The notes: generated from the sequence alone by a model not told the origin. Positions 17,271-31,200 are shown, numbered from the stretch's first letter. The stretch is 64,000 nucleotides of DNA from Thioclava sediminum (GCF_002020355.1 NZ_MPZV01000002.1:744001-808000); one strand, 5' to 3'. Program-made: numbers and translations.

Positions 17271-17293
17271 CTCAATTTCTCTGTCCTACCGGA

Positions 17294-17590
17294 TTACAGG
17301 CCGGTGGTGACGTCGATCGTGTTGCCTTCTTCCAGCGTCACGTAGGCTTTCTTGAAGTCCGAGCGACGGCCGGGGGTGCCCCGGAAGCGCTTGGTCTTGC
17401 CTTTGGTGATGGTGGTGTTGACCGCCTTCACCTTGACGCCGAAGAGAGTTTCAACAGCTTCTTTGATCTGCGGCTTCGAAGCGTCTTTCGCCACTTCGAA
17501 AACAACAGCGCCGTTCTCCGAGGCCATGGTGGCCTTCTCGGTGATGATCGGCTTGACGATCACGTCGTAATGTTCGGGTTTCGCGCTCAT
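17294..17590 (-). CDS. rplW: 50S ribosomal protein L23
   Basis: L23 is the docking site for trigger factor and SRP at the tunnel exit. The 98-residue sequence shows [18 protein letters not shown] and [20 protein letters not shown]. It overlaps rplD by four bases (ATGA) and is the last gene of the rpsJ-rplW block. Confidence 0.98.
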   Translation of the reverse strand: MSAKPEHYDVIVKPIITEKATMASENGAVVFEVAKDASKPQIKEAVETLFGVKVKAVNTTITKGKTKRFRGTPGRRSDFKKAYVTLEEGNTIDVTTGL

Positions 17591-18207
17591 TTCAGACGAG
17601 CCTCCAGAGCTTCGACACCCGCCTTCGTGAGCACGAGCGTGTCACGCTTGAGGATGTCATACACGTTGGCGCCCATCGAAGGCAGCACATCGATGCCGTC
17701 GATGTTGCGCGCGGCTTGGGCGAAGTTCTCGTTCACCTCGGCCCCGTCGATCACCAGCACCTTCTTCCAGCCCAGCTCCTTGGCGGCTTTCGCCAGCAGC
17801 TTGGTCTTGGCTTCGGCGAGCTGCGCGTCCTCCAGGACGATCAGTTTGCCAGCAGCGGCTTTCGACGACAGCGCGTGCTTCAGACCCAGAGCCCGGAACT
17901 TCTTGGGCAGGTCGTGAGCGTGGCTGCGCGGGGTCGGGCCCTTGTAGACACCACCCTTGCGGAAGATCGGCGCCTTGCGGGAGCCGTGACGTGCGCCACC
18001 GGTGCCCTTCTGACGGTAAATCTTCTTGGTCGAGTAGCTGACCTCCGAGCGGGTGAGAACCGAGTGGGTGCCCTGCTGAGCCTTCGCGCGCTGCCAGCGC
18101 ACGACGCGATGCAGGATGTCCGCACGCGGCTCGAGCCCGAAGATCTCGTCGGCGAGGTCGATCGAACCGGCTTTGCCGGCGTCGAGCTTGATCACATCGA
18201 GTTTCAT
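17587..18207 (-). CDS. rplD: 50S ribosomal protein L4
   Basis: L4 reaches into the exit tunnel; the loop [21 protein letters not shown] is intact. The 206-residue length is normal. Four-base ATGA overlaps join it to rplC upstream and rplW downstream. Confidence 0.98.
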   Translation of the reverse strand: MKLDVIKLDAGKAGSIDLADEIFGLEPRADILHRVVRWQRAKAQQGTHSVLTRSEVSYSTKKIYRQKGTGGARHGSRKAPIFRKGGVYKGPTPRSHAHDLPKKFRALGLKHALSSKAAAGKLIVLEDAQLAEAKTKLLAKAAKELGWKKVLVIDGAEVNENFAQAARNIDGIDVLPSMGANVYDILKRDTLVLTKAGVEALEARLK

Positions 18208-19070
18208 TGCTTGTCTCCTTCGGGCGCTTCGCCGCCGTCTTCGCCTTTGTCGGCTTCGATCGACTCTTCAGCTTCCTTCAGCGCAGCAGCTTCCTGAGCG
18301 GCCTGCTCCTCGGCGAGACGCTGAGCTTCGGCTTCAGCCTCGGCAGCAGCAGCGGCAGCGGCTTCTTCAGCAGCTTTCGCAGCGGCTTCGGCAGCCGACT
18401 TCAGCGCGGCGGGGTAGATGATGTTCTCGGAGAGCGGCTTCTTGACCGCATCCTTGACCGTCACCCAGCCACCTTTGGCGCCCGGCACCGAACCCTTGAC
18501 CATGATCAGGCCACGGTCGGCATCGGTCTTGACGACCTGAAGGTTCTGGGTCGTGACGCGCACGGCACCGAGGTGACCTGCCATCTTCTTGCCCTTGAAC
18601 ACCTTGCCCGGGTCCTGACACTGACCGGTCGAACCGTGCGAGCGGTGCGAGATCGACACGCCGTGCGTGGCGCGCAGACCACCGAAGTTGTGACGCTTCA
18701 TAGCACCGGCGAAACCCTTACCGATCGAGGTGCCCGCGATATCCACGAACTGACCTTCGAAATAGTGGTTCGCGGTGATTTCCTCGCCCACTTCGATCAG
18801 GTTTTCTTCAGCGACGCGGAATTCCGCGACTTTGCGCTTCGGGGCGACATTGGCTTTCGCGAAGTGACCACGCAGAGCGGCGGTCGTACGCTTGGCCTTG
18901 GCTTCACCAGCGCCGAGCTGAACGGCCGTGTAGCCGTCGAGTTCGGAAGTGCGCTGAGCCACCACCTGAAGCTTGTCGAGTTGGAGAACGGTCACAGGAA
19001 CCTGCTTGCCGTCCTCAAGGAAGAGCCGGGTCATGCCCAGCTTCTTGGCGATAACACCAGTCCGCAGCAT
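18204..19070 (-). CDS. rplC: 50S ribosomal protein L3 with long C-terminal extension
   Basis: The core (about residues 1-220) is ordinary L3, with [19 protein letters not shown] and [28 protein letters not shown] (in parts) including the Gln that PrmB methylates in other bacteria. After [10 protein letters not shown] the protein runs on for about 65 residues of Ala/Glu-rich, probably helical then acidic sequence ([18 protein letters not shown] ... [12 protein letters not shown]). Total length is 288, against about 209 in E. coli. The stop overlaps rplD by four bases, so the tail is a real part of the reading frame. Similar tails occur in related alphaproteobacteria; its role is not known to me. 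Confidence 0.97.
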   Translation of the reverse strand: MLRTGVIAKKLGMTRLFLEDGKQVPVTVLQLDKLQVVAQRTSELDGYTAVQLGAGEAKAKRTTAALRGHFAKANVAPKRKVAEFRVAEENLIEVGEEITANHYFEGQFVDIAGTSIGKGFAGAMKRHNFGGLRATHGVSISHRSHGSTGQCQDPGKVFKGKKMAGHLGAVRVTTQNLQVVKTDADRGLIMVKGSVPGAKGGWVTVKDAVKKPLSENIIYPAALKSAAEAAAKAAEEAAAAAAAEAEAEAQRLAEEQAAQEAAALKEAEESIEADKGEDGGEAPEGDKQ

Positions 19071-19080
19071 AATGCCCTCC

Positions 19081-19389
19081 TTACACCTTGATCTCGACGT
19101 CGACGCCCGCTGCGAGGTCGAGCTTCATCAGCGCGTCCACGGTCTGGGGGGTCGGATCGACGATGTCGAGAAGACGCTTATGCGTCCGGATTTCCCACTG
19201 GTCGCGCGACTTCTTGTCGATGTGCGGACCACGCAGAACCGTGAATTTCTCGATCTTGTTCGGGAGCGGGATGGGCCCGCGAACCTGAGCACCCGTGCGC
19301 TTCGCGGTGTTCACGATTTCCTGGGTGCTGGCGTCCAGCACGCGGTAATCGAACGCCTTGAGCCGGATGCGGATATTTTGGCCGGTCAT
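19081..19389 (-). CDS. rpsJ: 30S ribosomal protein S10
   Basis: S10 is a 30S head protein and, as NusE, also a transcription antitermination factor. The 102-residue sequence has [18 protein letters not shown] and [30 protein letters not shown] (in parts). AGAGG precedes the ATG by 8 bases. It is the first gene of the S10 operon, 213 bases after the tuf stop. Confidence 0.98.
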   Translation of the reverse strand: MTGQNIRIRLKAFDYRVLDASTQEIVNTAKRTGAQVRGPIPLPNKIEKFTVLRGPHIDKKSRDQWEIRTHKRLLDIVDPTPQTVDALMKLDLAAGVDVEIKV

Positions 19390-19486
19390 ATGTCATGCCT
19401 CTTCGCATGGCGTGAAGGTTGAGAGGCAGACGGCACCGAATGTAGCGCCTGCATCGAACCTGAAAATCTTGGCAGATCAGGCGCGT

Positions 19487-19515
19487 CCTCTATGGCGTCA
19501 CCCTGAGTCTGTCAA
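19487..19515 (-). promoter_or_regulatory. Candidate promoter for the S10 operon (rpsJ)
   Basis: On the minus strand, a perfect TTGACA -35 is followed after 17 bases by TAGAGG, about 100 bases before rpsJ and downstream of the tuf hairpin. The -35 is strong, the -10 weak. Confidence 0.6.
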
Positions 19516-19567
19516 GAGCGAATGGCGCGCCTTTCGGCGCACCATTCAAATTCTTTCCAACTGTCGT

Positions 19568-19595
19568 TTTCGGGGCCCCGGAGAGGGCCCCGAAA
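19568..19595. terminator. Hairpin after the first tuf gene
   Basis: A perfect 11-bp inverted repeat (TTTCGGGGCCC) with a 6-base loop starts 8 bases past the tuf stop. Its position suits a terminator or processing site, but no clear T-run follows. Confidence 0.6.
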
Positions 19596-19600
19596 CCATC

Positions 19601-20778
<1,178 letters not shown>

Positions 20779-20838
20779 GATGGCCTCCTGTCAGTGCGTT
20801 GGATTGGAAAGGCGCCGGGTTGCCCCGGCGCACGTCCC

Positions 20839-22962
<2,124 letters not shown>

Positions 22963-22980
22963 TGTGGCGTCCTTCCGTTA

Positions 22981-23463
<483 letters not shown>

Positions 23464-23835
23464 TTACTTCGGACGCTTCGCGCCGTATTTCGAACGGCGT
23501 TGACGACGGTCTTTAACACCTTGCGTATCGAGCACACCGCGCAGGATGTGGTAACGAACGCCCGGAAGGTCTTTCACACGGCCGCCACGGATGAGCACAA
23601 CGGAGTGCTCCTGGAGGTTGTGCTTTTCGCCCGGGATGTAGGAGATGACCTCGAAGCCATTCGTCAGGCGCACCTTGGCGACCTTACGCATAGCGGAGTT
23701 CGGTTTCTTCGGCGTCGTCGTGTAGACGCGCGTGCAAACGCCACGCTTTTGCGGGCACTCTTGGAGGTGTTGCGACTTAGAGCGCTTCACCTTGGGCTGC
23801 CGCGGTTTGCGGATCAGCTGTTGGATCGTCGGCAT
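23464..23835 (-). CDS. rpsL: 30S ribosomal protein S12
   Basis: S12 forms part of the decoding centre. The 123-residue protein starts [15 protein letters not shown] and has [22 protein letters not shown] (in parts), with Lys at the position where substitutions give streptomycin resistance (PKKPN), and [18 protein letters not shown] at the end. It opens the str operon behind a 212-base leader. Confidence 0.99.
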   Translation of the reverse strand: MPTIQQLIRKPRQPKVKRSKSQHLQECPQKRGVCTRVYTTTPKKPNSAMRKVAKVRLTNGFEVISYIPGEKHNLQEHSVVLIRGGRVKDLPGVRYHILRGVLDTQGVKDRRQRRSKYGAKRPK

Positions 23836-24054
23836 TCGGTTCCCCGTTCTGCTGTCAATACTCGCCCCGTTTCCGGAGGCGCCACTTCTCGACGCGTTTC
23901 CGCGCGGATTCGCGAAAACGCCAAATCGCATTCCTCCCCGGCCCGAGGACCGCGGCGAATGCGTTGAATTCCAGAGGATCGGGGCGAAGGCCCGGATCAT
24001 GACCACTAGAAATCGGCGACCCTTCGGGCAGACTTCGCCCGTCAGGTAGCGCGG

Positions 24055-24083
24055 CGTATAGGGGGAGTCGTGTGGGTTGTCAA
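24055..24083 (-). promoter_or_regulatory. Strong candidate promoter of the str operon
   Basis: A perfect TTGACA -35 (24078-24083) and a TATACG -10 (24055-24060) stand 17 bases apart on the minus strand, about 220 bases before rpsL. The -35 overlaps the stop codon of the PAP2 gene. The long leader at 23836-24050 has a 7-bp stem (23927-23933 with 23957-23963) but no recognised riboswitch. Confidence 0.75.
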
Positions 24084-24796
24084 CTCTCGCGGCGGGTCCG
24101 TGCGAGGAGCTGCGCGCCCCACCCCGCAAACAGGATCCCCCAGAGGAGCCAGGCCACCGTAAGGCTCACCAATCCGGCGAAATAGGTATCCGACAGGAAG
24201 TGCCGCCCGGTACCGACTCGCTGCACGATGATGAAGACCGCGACGAAGACGCCGATGGCCCGCAGATAGAGCAAGCCCCAGCGCGGCAGGCGCAGCCGCG
24301 ACAGCTCCGCGCCGAGCCAGATCAGCAACCCCAGCGCCACCGCCGCCGCCACCTCGCCCGACACGAACGAGCAGTTCCGCGAGCATTGATCGGTGAAGGT
24401 CCCCGCGAGGCTGAAATGATGCGCGCCGCCAAAGAGATCGACATCTGCCGGGCGCGCGCGCCCCGAATTGGCCTTCAGAACCCCGTTCACGACCACGATC
24501 GGGCCGAGCAGGTAGAGCAGGCAGATGAAGGCCCAGATCCGCGCGGGCAGGCGCAGCACCGTGCGATGACGCAGCCCCGCCCACGGCCAGACCACGAGCG
24601 AGACGAGGAACAGCACGATCGAGACATCCCAGATCCGCTGGCGCAGCCATTCCCAGAGCGGATTGGTGATCACCGAGAACCCCTCCCCTGCCCGGTAGAA
24701 CAGCCCGGCGACGCCGAGGTCGAGCTCCGGCACGAAGCGGAACAGCAGGAAGCCCCCGATCCACGCCGCCAGCAACAAGCGGCCCGCGAAGATCAT
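24080..24796 (-). CDS. PAP2-family membrane phosphatase
   Basis: The 238-residue membrane protein belongs to the type 2 phosphatidic acid phosphatase superfamily, which also includes undecaprenyl-diphosphate and lipid A phosphatases. The three motifs are present: KANSGRARP (about 108-116), CSFVSGE (about 142-148, in place of PSGH) and [11 protein letters not shown] (about 193-203). About six hydrophobic segments are seen. The start at 24796 is one base after the stop of the glycosyltransferase gene. It is the last gene of the GT2-LAB_N-GT39-PAP2 operon, so it may recycle or trim a lipid-linked sugar donor or target. Confidence 0.85.
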   Translation of the reverse strand: MIFAGRLLLAAWIGGFLLFRFVPELDLGVAGLFYRAGEGFSVITNPLWEWLRQRIWDVSIVLFLVSLVVWPWAGLRHRTVLRLPARIWAFICLLYLLGPIVVVNGVLKANSGRARPADVDLFGGAHHFSLAGTFTDQCSRNCSFVSGEVAAAVALGLLIWLGAELSRLRLPRWGLLYLRAIGVFVAVFIIVQRVGTGRHFLSDTYFAGLVSLTVAWLLWGILFAGWGAQLLARTRRES

Positions 24797-24797
24797 G

Positions 24798-26246
24798 TCA
24801 ATTTTCGGAACGGACACAGCGCGCCTCCACCAGATAAGCCGCATAGCCTTTGCCTGCCCAAGTCCCGGTCGCGTCGAGCTGCGCCTCGGGGGAAACCGGA
24901 CCGCTGCCGCAATCGGGCGCGCTATTGGCGATCACCAGCAAACGACCATTATAGTCCTGTGGCAAGGGCCACATCTGCTCGTAATAGCTGTCGGCGCGCT
25001 GCTTGGGGTTCGGAGCAAAGACGGTCACGCCCGAATCCTGCCCGGTATAGAACAGATCGGCCAGGATCGCGCGATTGCCCGTGTAGACCGGCACGTCGGC
25101 CTCTTTCGCGAGCGTCAGGATCTGGCGGCTCAGATCGGCCTGCCCCAGCCACCGCTTCAGAAGCGGCGCGCCATCCTTCTGCGGATACGGCGCGAGGACG
25201 GTCAGCAGCGGGATCGACAGCGCGATCAGCCCGTTGATCAGGAGCGCGATCCAGCGCCAGATGCCGCGCAGCACCATCACCGCCAAAACGGTCCCTGCGA
25301 AATAGGCGGCGACCGCCCAGTTGGCATAGGCCCGGTCGAGCAGCGCCTCGATCGTCACCGCGACCAGCGGCGGCACCGAGAGCATCGCCAGCCCGCGCTT
25401 GTCCGGATCGCCCCAGCTCGCGTAACCGATCAACAGCGCCACCATGGTCACCGGCCCGAAGACCGCGAATTGCGAGGCGACGAACTCCACCATCGAGCCG
25501 AAATTCAGCGCGGCCCCTTCGCGGACCCAACCGACATTGTCCATCGTATGCGAGACGGTCGTCAGCCCGTTATTCAGGTTCCAGACCACGTTTGGCGCGA
25601 TCACCAGCCCGAAAGCCAGCGTCGCGATCACCATATTACGCCAGCCGATCCGCCACGCCGGCGCAACAAGGGCTGCCAGCGCCAGGCCGGGGATCAGGTA
25701 GATCGCGGCGTATTTCGCCATGAAGGCCAGCCCCGCCGCCACGCCCGCGGCCAGCGCGTCCGACCAGCGGCGGCTCTCGCCAGTGCGATGCAGGAACAAC
25801 AGGCTCAGCGCGTAGAACGGCGCCATAACGGTATCGGTCGAGATCAGCACCGAGCCGACCGCAACGAAGGGCAGCGTGACATAGATCGCCGCCGACCAGA
25901 TCGCGACCGAACGCCCCGCGATCCGCGCGCCCAGGGCGCCGAGCACCAGCGCCGTGATACCGTGCAACACAGCGCCCGGCATCCGCACCCAAGACGGCGC
26001 GTCCGAGCCCGCCAGATCGGTCACCGCCCGCAGCAGCCAGCCGATCAGCGGCGGTTTCGAGTAATAGCCGAAATCGAGATGCTGGCCCCAGAGCCAGTAT
26101 TGCGCCTCATCGACGAAGAGATCGGTCTTGTTGAACGCCAGAAGTACCAGCCGCAGCGCGGTGACTGCGGCGACGACGATCAGGGCCGGGACGAGCCAGC
26201 CGTCCCGATCGCCCCTGCGTTCAAGCTTCGCGTTTACGCTTGGCAT
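24798..26246 (-). CDS. GT39/ArnT-like membrane glycosyltransferase
   Basis: The 482-residue integral membrane protein resembles the GT39/GT83 (PMT/ArnT) class, which moves a sugar from a polyprenyl phosphate to a periplasmic acceptor. The first periplasmic loop holds the acidic DEAQYWLWGQHLDFGYYSKPP signature (in parts) with the catalytic Asp/Glu. Ten or more membrane segments and a C-terminal periplasmic domain follow. It overlaps the preceding LAB_N gene by 26 bases. With an upstream GT2 that could make the polyprenyl-P-sugar, it probably decorates lipid A or another envelope glycan. Confidence 0.88.
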   Translation of the reverse strand: MPSVNAKLERRGDRDGWLVPALIVVAAVTALRLVLLAFNKTDLFVDEAQYWLWGQHLDFGYYSKPPLIGWLLRAVTDLAGSDAPSWVRMPGAVLHGITALVLGALGARIAGRSVAIWSAAIYVTLPFVAVGSVLISTDTVMAPFYALSLLFLHRTGESRRWSDALAAGVAAGLAFMAKYAAIYLIPGLALAALVAPAWRIGWRNMVIATLAFGLVIAPNVVWNLNNGLTTVSHTMDNVGWVREGAALNFGSMVEFVASQFAVFGPVTMVALLIGYASWGDPDKRGLAMLSVPPLVAVTIEALLDRAYANWAVAAYFAGTVLAVMVLRGIWRWIALLINGLIALSIPLLTVLAPYPQKDGAPLLKRWLGQADLSRQILTLAKEADVPVYTGNRAILADLFYTGQDSGVTVFAPNPKQRADSYYEQMWPLPQDYNGRLLVIANSAPDCGSGPVSPEAQLDATGTWAGKGYAAYLVEARCVRSEN

Positions 26247-26526
26247 GGATCAGCCACAGATTGCGCCCGTAGATGAACACGCCGAGCGACTGGCCGAGAA
26301 CGAAGACCGGATCTTTGCGATAGAGCGCATAGGTCAGCAGCATCACGCCGCCGGCGAGCGAGAAATACCAGAATGCGACCGGCACCACGGATTCGCCTTT
26401 GCGCTCGGACGCGATCCACTGGACGAGAAACCGCCCCGTGAACATGAGCTGCGCGAGCAGGCCGAAGAGGACCCACCACAGCTCGAGAACGCTGTCCGCG
26501 TGAAGCACACCCATCAGCCAGTCCAT
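26221..26526 (-). CDS. Small LAB_N (lipid-A-disaccharide synthase N-terminal domain) membrane protein
   Basis: The 101-residue protein has three hydrophobic segments and the LAB_N pattern: LWWVLFGLLAQLMFTGRFLVQWIASERKGESVVPVAFWYFSL (read in parts) and FVLGQSLGVFIYGRNLWLI. The domain is named after some LpxB proteins but has no enzymatic core. In many genomes it sits, as here, between a DPM1-like GT2 and a GT39 enzyme, and it may help flip or present the lipid-linked sugar; that is inference. It starts 5 bases after the GT2 stop. Confidence 0.85.
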   Translation of the reverse strand: MDWLMGVLHADSVLELWWVLFGLLAQLMFTGRFLVQWIASERKGESVVPVAFWYFSLAGGVMLLTYALYRKDPVFVLGQSLGVFIYGRNLWLIHAKRKREA

Positions 26527-26531
26527 AGGCG

Positions 26532-27281
26532 TCACTCCTCGCGCATCACTTCGCCGGGCTGCGCTTTCTTGCGCCGACGGAGAAGCCACGCGACGCCCAT
26601 CAGGTCGACGATGCCGACGAGACCGCGCTGCAGATTGTTGTAATTCGAGCTGCCGCCGCCGCGCGAGCGGTGAGCGACGTCGACATGGGCCACCTGCCAC
26701 CCGTCGCGCGAGAACAGCGCGGGGAGGTAGCGGTGCATATGGTCGAAATAGGGCAGCGCGAGGAACGCCTCGCGCCGGAAGGCTTTGAGGCCGCAGCCGG
26801 TGTCGCGGGTGCCATCCTTGAGGATCGCGCCGCGGATCTTGTTCGCCGCCTTCGAGGCCAGCTTCTTGGACATCGTGTCCTGCCGCCCGACGCGTTGACC
26901 TGCGACCAGCCCGATCTTCTCGGAATTCGCCGCGCGCAGCGGCGCCATCAGGGCGGGAAGCTCGGAGGGCGGGTTCTGACCGTCGCCGTCCAGCGTGCAG
27001 ATGATGCTGCCCTTCGCGGCCCGAACGCCCGAATGGACGCCCGCGCTTTGACCGCCCGAAGCCCGCTGACCGGCGGCATTCTTGTGCTGCAGCAGGCGCA
27101 GGTTCGGGTGGGTCTTCATCCGCTCGCGCAGGATCTGGTCCATCCCGTCATCCGAGCCGTCATCGACTACGATCACCTCGTAATCGCAGACCGGCGCGCA
27201 GGCGGCGTCGATCTCGTCGAGAAGCCCCGCGATGTTCGGCGCTTCATTCTTCGCGGGGATCACGATTGAAATCTCGGGCAT
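26532..27281 (-). CDS. GT2 dolichyl/polyprenyl-phosphate sugar transferase
   Basis: The 249-residue cytoplasmic-face enzyme is a DPM1/ArnC-like GT2. It has VIPAKNEAPNI and the DDGSDDG nucleotide-sugar loop at the N-terminus, then the CTLDGDGQNPP metal motif near residue 95 and RDTGCGLKAFRREAF further on. It likely transfers a sugar from a nucleotide donor to undecaprenyl phosphate. There are no C-terminal membrane helices, unlike ArnC. It is the first gene of a four-gene operon with a promoter candidate just upstream. Confidence 0.9.
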   Translation of the reverse strand: MPEISIVIPAKNEAPNIAGLLDEIDAACAPVCDYEVIVVDDGSDDGMDQILRERMKTHPNLRLLQHKNAAGQRASGGQSAGVHSGVRAAKGSIICTLDGDGQNPPSELPALMAPLRAANSEKIGLVAGQRVGRQDTMSKKLASKAANKIRGAILKDGTRDTGCGLKAFRREAFLALPYFDHMHRYLPALFSRDGWQVAHVDVAHRSRGGGSSNYNNLQRGLVGIVDLMGVAWLLRRRKKAQPGEVMREE

Positions 27282-27333
27282 GGGTGCCGGAACTCTCTTG
27301 TCGCTGGGCCGGGATGGCGCCGAAGGTGCGGCT

Positions 27334-27362
27334 CTATTAGACCCGCCACCCGGTCTTGTAAA
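27334..27362 (-). promoter_or_regulatory. Candidate promoter of the GT2-LAB_N-GT39-PAP2 operon
   Basis: TTTACA (-35) and TAATAG (-10), 17 bases apart on the minus strand, lie about 55 bases before the GT2 start codon and inside the 117-base gap after the preceding gene. Confidence 0.55.
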
Positions 27363-27398
27363 CGGATCATCCCGGAGCAGCCGCGTCCCTGTGGCGGA

Positions 27399-28109
27399 TC
27401 AGCCGAATTTCGCGAAAAGCTTCGAATAGCTCGGCTTGAGGGCGTTTCGCATCTCAATTGCACGTTCCATGTCGCCCGCCATCGCCGCGTCATAGAAGAA
27501 CGCGACAGAGACCGCGAAGCCGTCCACGAGCTTTTGATACCCCATGTCGGTCTCGGCTTCCGGCGCGGGATGCTTGACGATCTGCGCCGCGAGGTAGCTC
27601 AGCAGCGAGGCATCCGCGATCAACTGGCGCGCACCTTCGCCGCCCATACCCGCGTAATCGCGCGCGAGCACCTCTTCCATCTCCGCGTGATAGGCGTTCA
27701 TCCGATCCGAGAAGCCCACGACGCCATTGCGGATATGCAGATCGCCGATGCTCTCGCGCACGCCTTCGAGGGTCTCATGCGCCTCGGGCAGGTTCCCGGC
27801 AGCCACCTCTTCCTCGGCCTTGGCCGCAAGCTCGCTGACCTTGTCGAAGGTCGCGCCGAGAACCGCGTCATCGGCATATTGCGGCGGCGGCTCGGCGGTC
27901 CAGGCGTCGGACAGCGTCTGCCACTCGCCGACGAAGCGATCGAGCGCTGCCTTGGTCTCCGGCTGCTTGCCCTGGTTCGACAGGAACAGCGCCGCGCGGT
28001 AGTCGCCATAGGCCTTGCGCAGCTGCGCCTCCGCATCCTGATAGGCGCCCGCAAAGGCAGGCATGGCGATCAGCGCGCTCAGCGCGAACGGGGTGACAAA
28101 GCGGATCAT
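27399..28109 (-). CDS. Secreted helical protein of unknown family
   Basis: The 236-residue product has a Sec signal peptide (MIRFVTPFALSALIAMPAFAGA). The rest is rich in Ala/Glu and predicted helical, with RNGVVGFSDRMNAYHAEMEEVLARDY in the middle (in parts). There is no CxxCH, so it is not a cytochrome, and the GxHxxE pattern of imelysin is absent. GGAGGAGGGA precedes the ATG. It lies between the rpoC terminator and the GT2 operon and may be a single-gene unit. I do not recognise the family. Confidence 0.7.
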   Translation of the reverse strand: MIRFVTPFALSALIAMPAFAGAYQDAEAQLRKAYGDYRAALFLSNQGKQPETKAALDRFVGEWQTLSDAWTAEPPPQYADDAVLGATFDKVSELAAKAEEEVAAGNLPEAHETLEGVRESIGDLHIRNGVVGFSDRMNAYHAEMEEVLARDYAGMGGEGARQLIADASLLSYLAAQIVKHPAPEAETDMGYQKLVDGFAVSVAFFYDAAMAGDMERAIEMRNALKPSYSKLFAKFG

Positions 28110-28182
28110 CGGGGTCCCTCCTCCGGCAAACAGGCTCTCGCCTTTTCGACGTTACCCTGCCCCAGAGATCGGGTTCGCGCAA

Positions 28183-28215
28183 AGAAAAACCCCCGCGCGA
28201 TCTCTCGCGCGGGGG
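28183..28215 (-). terminator. rpoBC terminator
   Basis: A perfect 11-bp stem (CCCCCGCGCGA) with a TCTC loop, followed on the minus strand by TTTTTCTTT, lies 33 bases past the rpoC stop. It is a classic intrinsic terminator. Confidence 0.92.
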
Positions 28216-28247
28216 GATGTTTCAGATCGTCTCCAACCGGAGGTGGA

Positions 28248-31200
28248 TCAATCGCGGCTTTCCGGCGTCTCGACCGGACCGAAATCGGCCTCTGCCTCGG
28301 CCGGAGCCGCCAGCGCTGCCGCGGCTTCCGCCTCGGCCTGACGCTGCTGGATGACCTTGGAGTCACGCTCGGTCGCGATCTTGCGGACCTTGGTGGTCGC
28401 GCCACCGGTACCCGCCGGGATCAGACGGCCGACGATGACGTTCTCCTTGAGGCCCACGAGCTTGTCGCGCTTGCCCTGCACCGAAGCCTCGGTGAGAACG
28501 CGGGTCGTCTCCTGGAAGGAGGCCGCCGAGATGAAGGACCGGGTCTGCAGCGAGGCCTTGGTGATGCCGAGCAGCACGGGTTCGCCATGCGCCGGACGCC
28601 CACCACGGGCTGCAACCTTGTCGTTCTCCTCGTCGAACTCTGCCTTGTCGACATTCTCGCCTTTCAGGAGCGTCGTATCGCCGGAATCGAGGATCTCGAT
28701 CTTCTGCAGCATCTGGCGAACGATCACCTCGATGTGCTTGTCGTTGATCTTCACGCCCTGCAGTCGATAGACGTCCTGCACCTCGTTGATGAGGTAGTCG
28801 GCCAGAGCCTCGATCCCCATGATGCGCAGGATGTCATGCGGCGCCGGGTTGCCGTCCATGATGTAGTCACCCTTCTGCACGAAGTCGCCTTCCTGCACCG
28901 GGATGTGCTTGCCTTTCGGCACCATGTACTCTGCCGGCTCCAGACCATCGTCACGCGGATCGATCGCGATCCGACGCTTGTTCTTGTAGTCCTTGCCGAA
29001 GCGCACATAGCCATCGATTTCGGCGATGATCGCGTGATCCTTCGGACGACGTGCTTCGAAGAGTTCGGCCACACGCGGCAGACCGCCGGTGATGTCCTTC
29101 GTCTTCGCGCCTTCGCGCGGAATACGTGCGACAACGTCGCCCGCTTTCACGTCCTGACCGTCTTCCACCGAGAGGATCGCGTCCACCGACATGGTATAGG
29201 TCACCGGGTTGCCCGCTTCGTTGCGGACCGGCTCGCCATCCTCGCCGAGGATCAGAACTTCCGGCTTCAGCTCGTTGCCCTTGGGCGCAGCGCGCCAGTC
29301 GGACACGATCTTCTGGGTCATGCCGGTCGCATCGTCGGTATCCTCGCGCACGGAGATACCCGAGATCAGGTCGACGAAGCGAACCTTACCGGGCTTCTCG
29401 GCGATGATCGGCAGGGTGTAGGGATCCCATTCGATCAGCTTGTCGCCGCGACCGACGGCCTCGCCATCCTTCACGAAGACCTTGGTGCCGTAGCCGATCT
29501 TGTGCGAGGCAAGCTCGTCACCCTGATCGTTCACGATCACGAGCTGCATGTTCCGGCCCATGACGATCTGCTCGCCCATCTCGTTGAGGATGATGTTGGC
29601 GTTACGGAACTCGATCTTACCTTCCTGGCTGGCCTCGAGGAACGACTGCGAGCCACCCTGAGCAACACCGCCCAAGTGGAAGGTCCGCATCGTCAGCTGC
29701 GTACCCGGTTCACCGATCGACTGAGCGGCGATGATGCCCACCGCTTCGCCCTGGTTCACCAGCGTACCACGTGCGAGGTCACGACCGTAGCAGAGCGCGC
29801 AAACGCCCTCTTCGGCCTCACAGGTCAGCGCCGAGCGGATACGGACGGATTGCACGCCCGCCTGCTCGATCGCGTCGGCCTTGCGCTCGTCGATCAGCTC
29901 GCCGGCGCGGACGATCACCTCGTCCTCGCCCGGAACCGTCACGTCGTCCGCTGCGACACGGCCCAGCACGCGCTCCGAGATCGGAGCGACGATTTCGCCG
30001 TCATTCACAGCCGCAGACGCGGTGATCGCGCGGTCGGTGCCGCAATCATGCGTGCGCACGATGCAGTCCTGAGCGACGTCCACCAGACGACGGGTCAGGT
30101 AACCCGAGTTCGCCGTCTTCAGTGCGGTATCCGACAGACCCTTACGGGCGCCGTGGGTCGAGTTGAAGTATTCAAGAACGGTCAGACCTTCCTTGAAGTT
30201 CGAGATGATCGGCGTCTCGATGATCTCGCCGTTCGGCTTGGCCATGAGGCCACGCATACCGCCCAGCTGCTTCATCTGCGTCACCGAGCCACGAGCACCC
30301 GAGTGGGCCATCATGTAGACCGAGTTCGGTTCCTGCTCGGCACCGTTCTCGTCGTATTTCGGCGCGGAGATGGTGTTCATCATCGCGTCGGTGACCTTGT
30401 CGTTACACTTCGACCATGCATCGACGACCTTGTTGTACTTCTCACCCTGGGTGATCAGACCGTCCATGTATTGCTGTTCGAAGTCCTTGACCTGGTCGCG
30501 GACGGTTTCGACGATGTCCCACTTGTTATCCGGGATCACCATGTCGTCCTTGCCGAACGAGATGCCCGCCTTGAACGCTTCCTTGAAGCCCATGCCCATG
30601 ATCTGGTCACAGAAGATGACCGACTCTTTCTGACCGCAATAACGGTAGACGGTGTCGATCGTGTTCTGCACGTCTTTCTTACGCAGAAGACGGTTCACCA
30701 GTTCGAACGGCGCTTTCGCGTTCAGCGGCAGCAGCGCGCCGAGGCGCACACGGCCGGGCGTGGTCTCGAAACGCTCGTAGACCTCGTTGCCGGTTTCGTC
30801 GATCTGCTTGATCCGCGCGGTGATCTTGGCGTGCAGATGCACTTCGCCCGAGTTGAGCGCGTGCTCCACTTCCTCGACCGAGGAGAAGGACATGCCTTCG
30901 CCCTTCATGCCTTCGCGTTCCATGGTCACGTAGTAGAGACCCAGAATCATATCCTGCGAAGGAACGATGATCGGCGCGCCGTTGGCGGGCGACAGAACGT
31001 TGTTCGTCGACATCATCAGCACGCGCGCTTCCAGCTGGGCTTCCAGCGAGAGCGGAACGTGGACGGCCATCTGGTCACCGTCGAAGTCGGCGTTGAACGC
31101 CGAGCAGACGAGCGGGTGCAGCTGGATCGCCTTGCCTTCGATCAGCATCGGTTCGAACGCCTGGATACCCAAACGGTGCAGCGTCGGCGCACGGTTCAGC

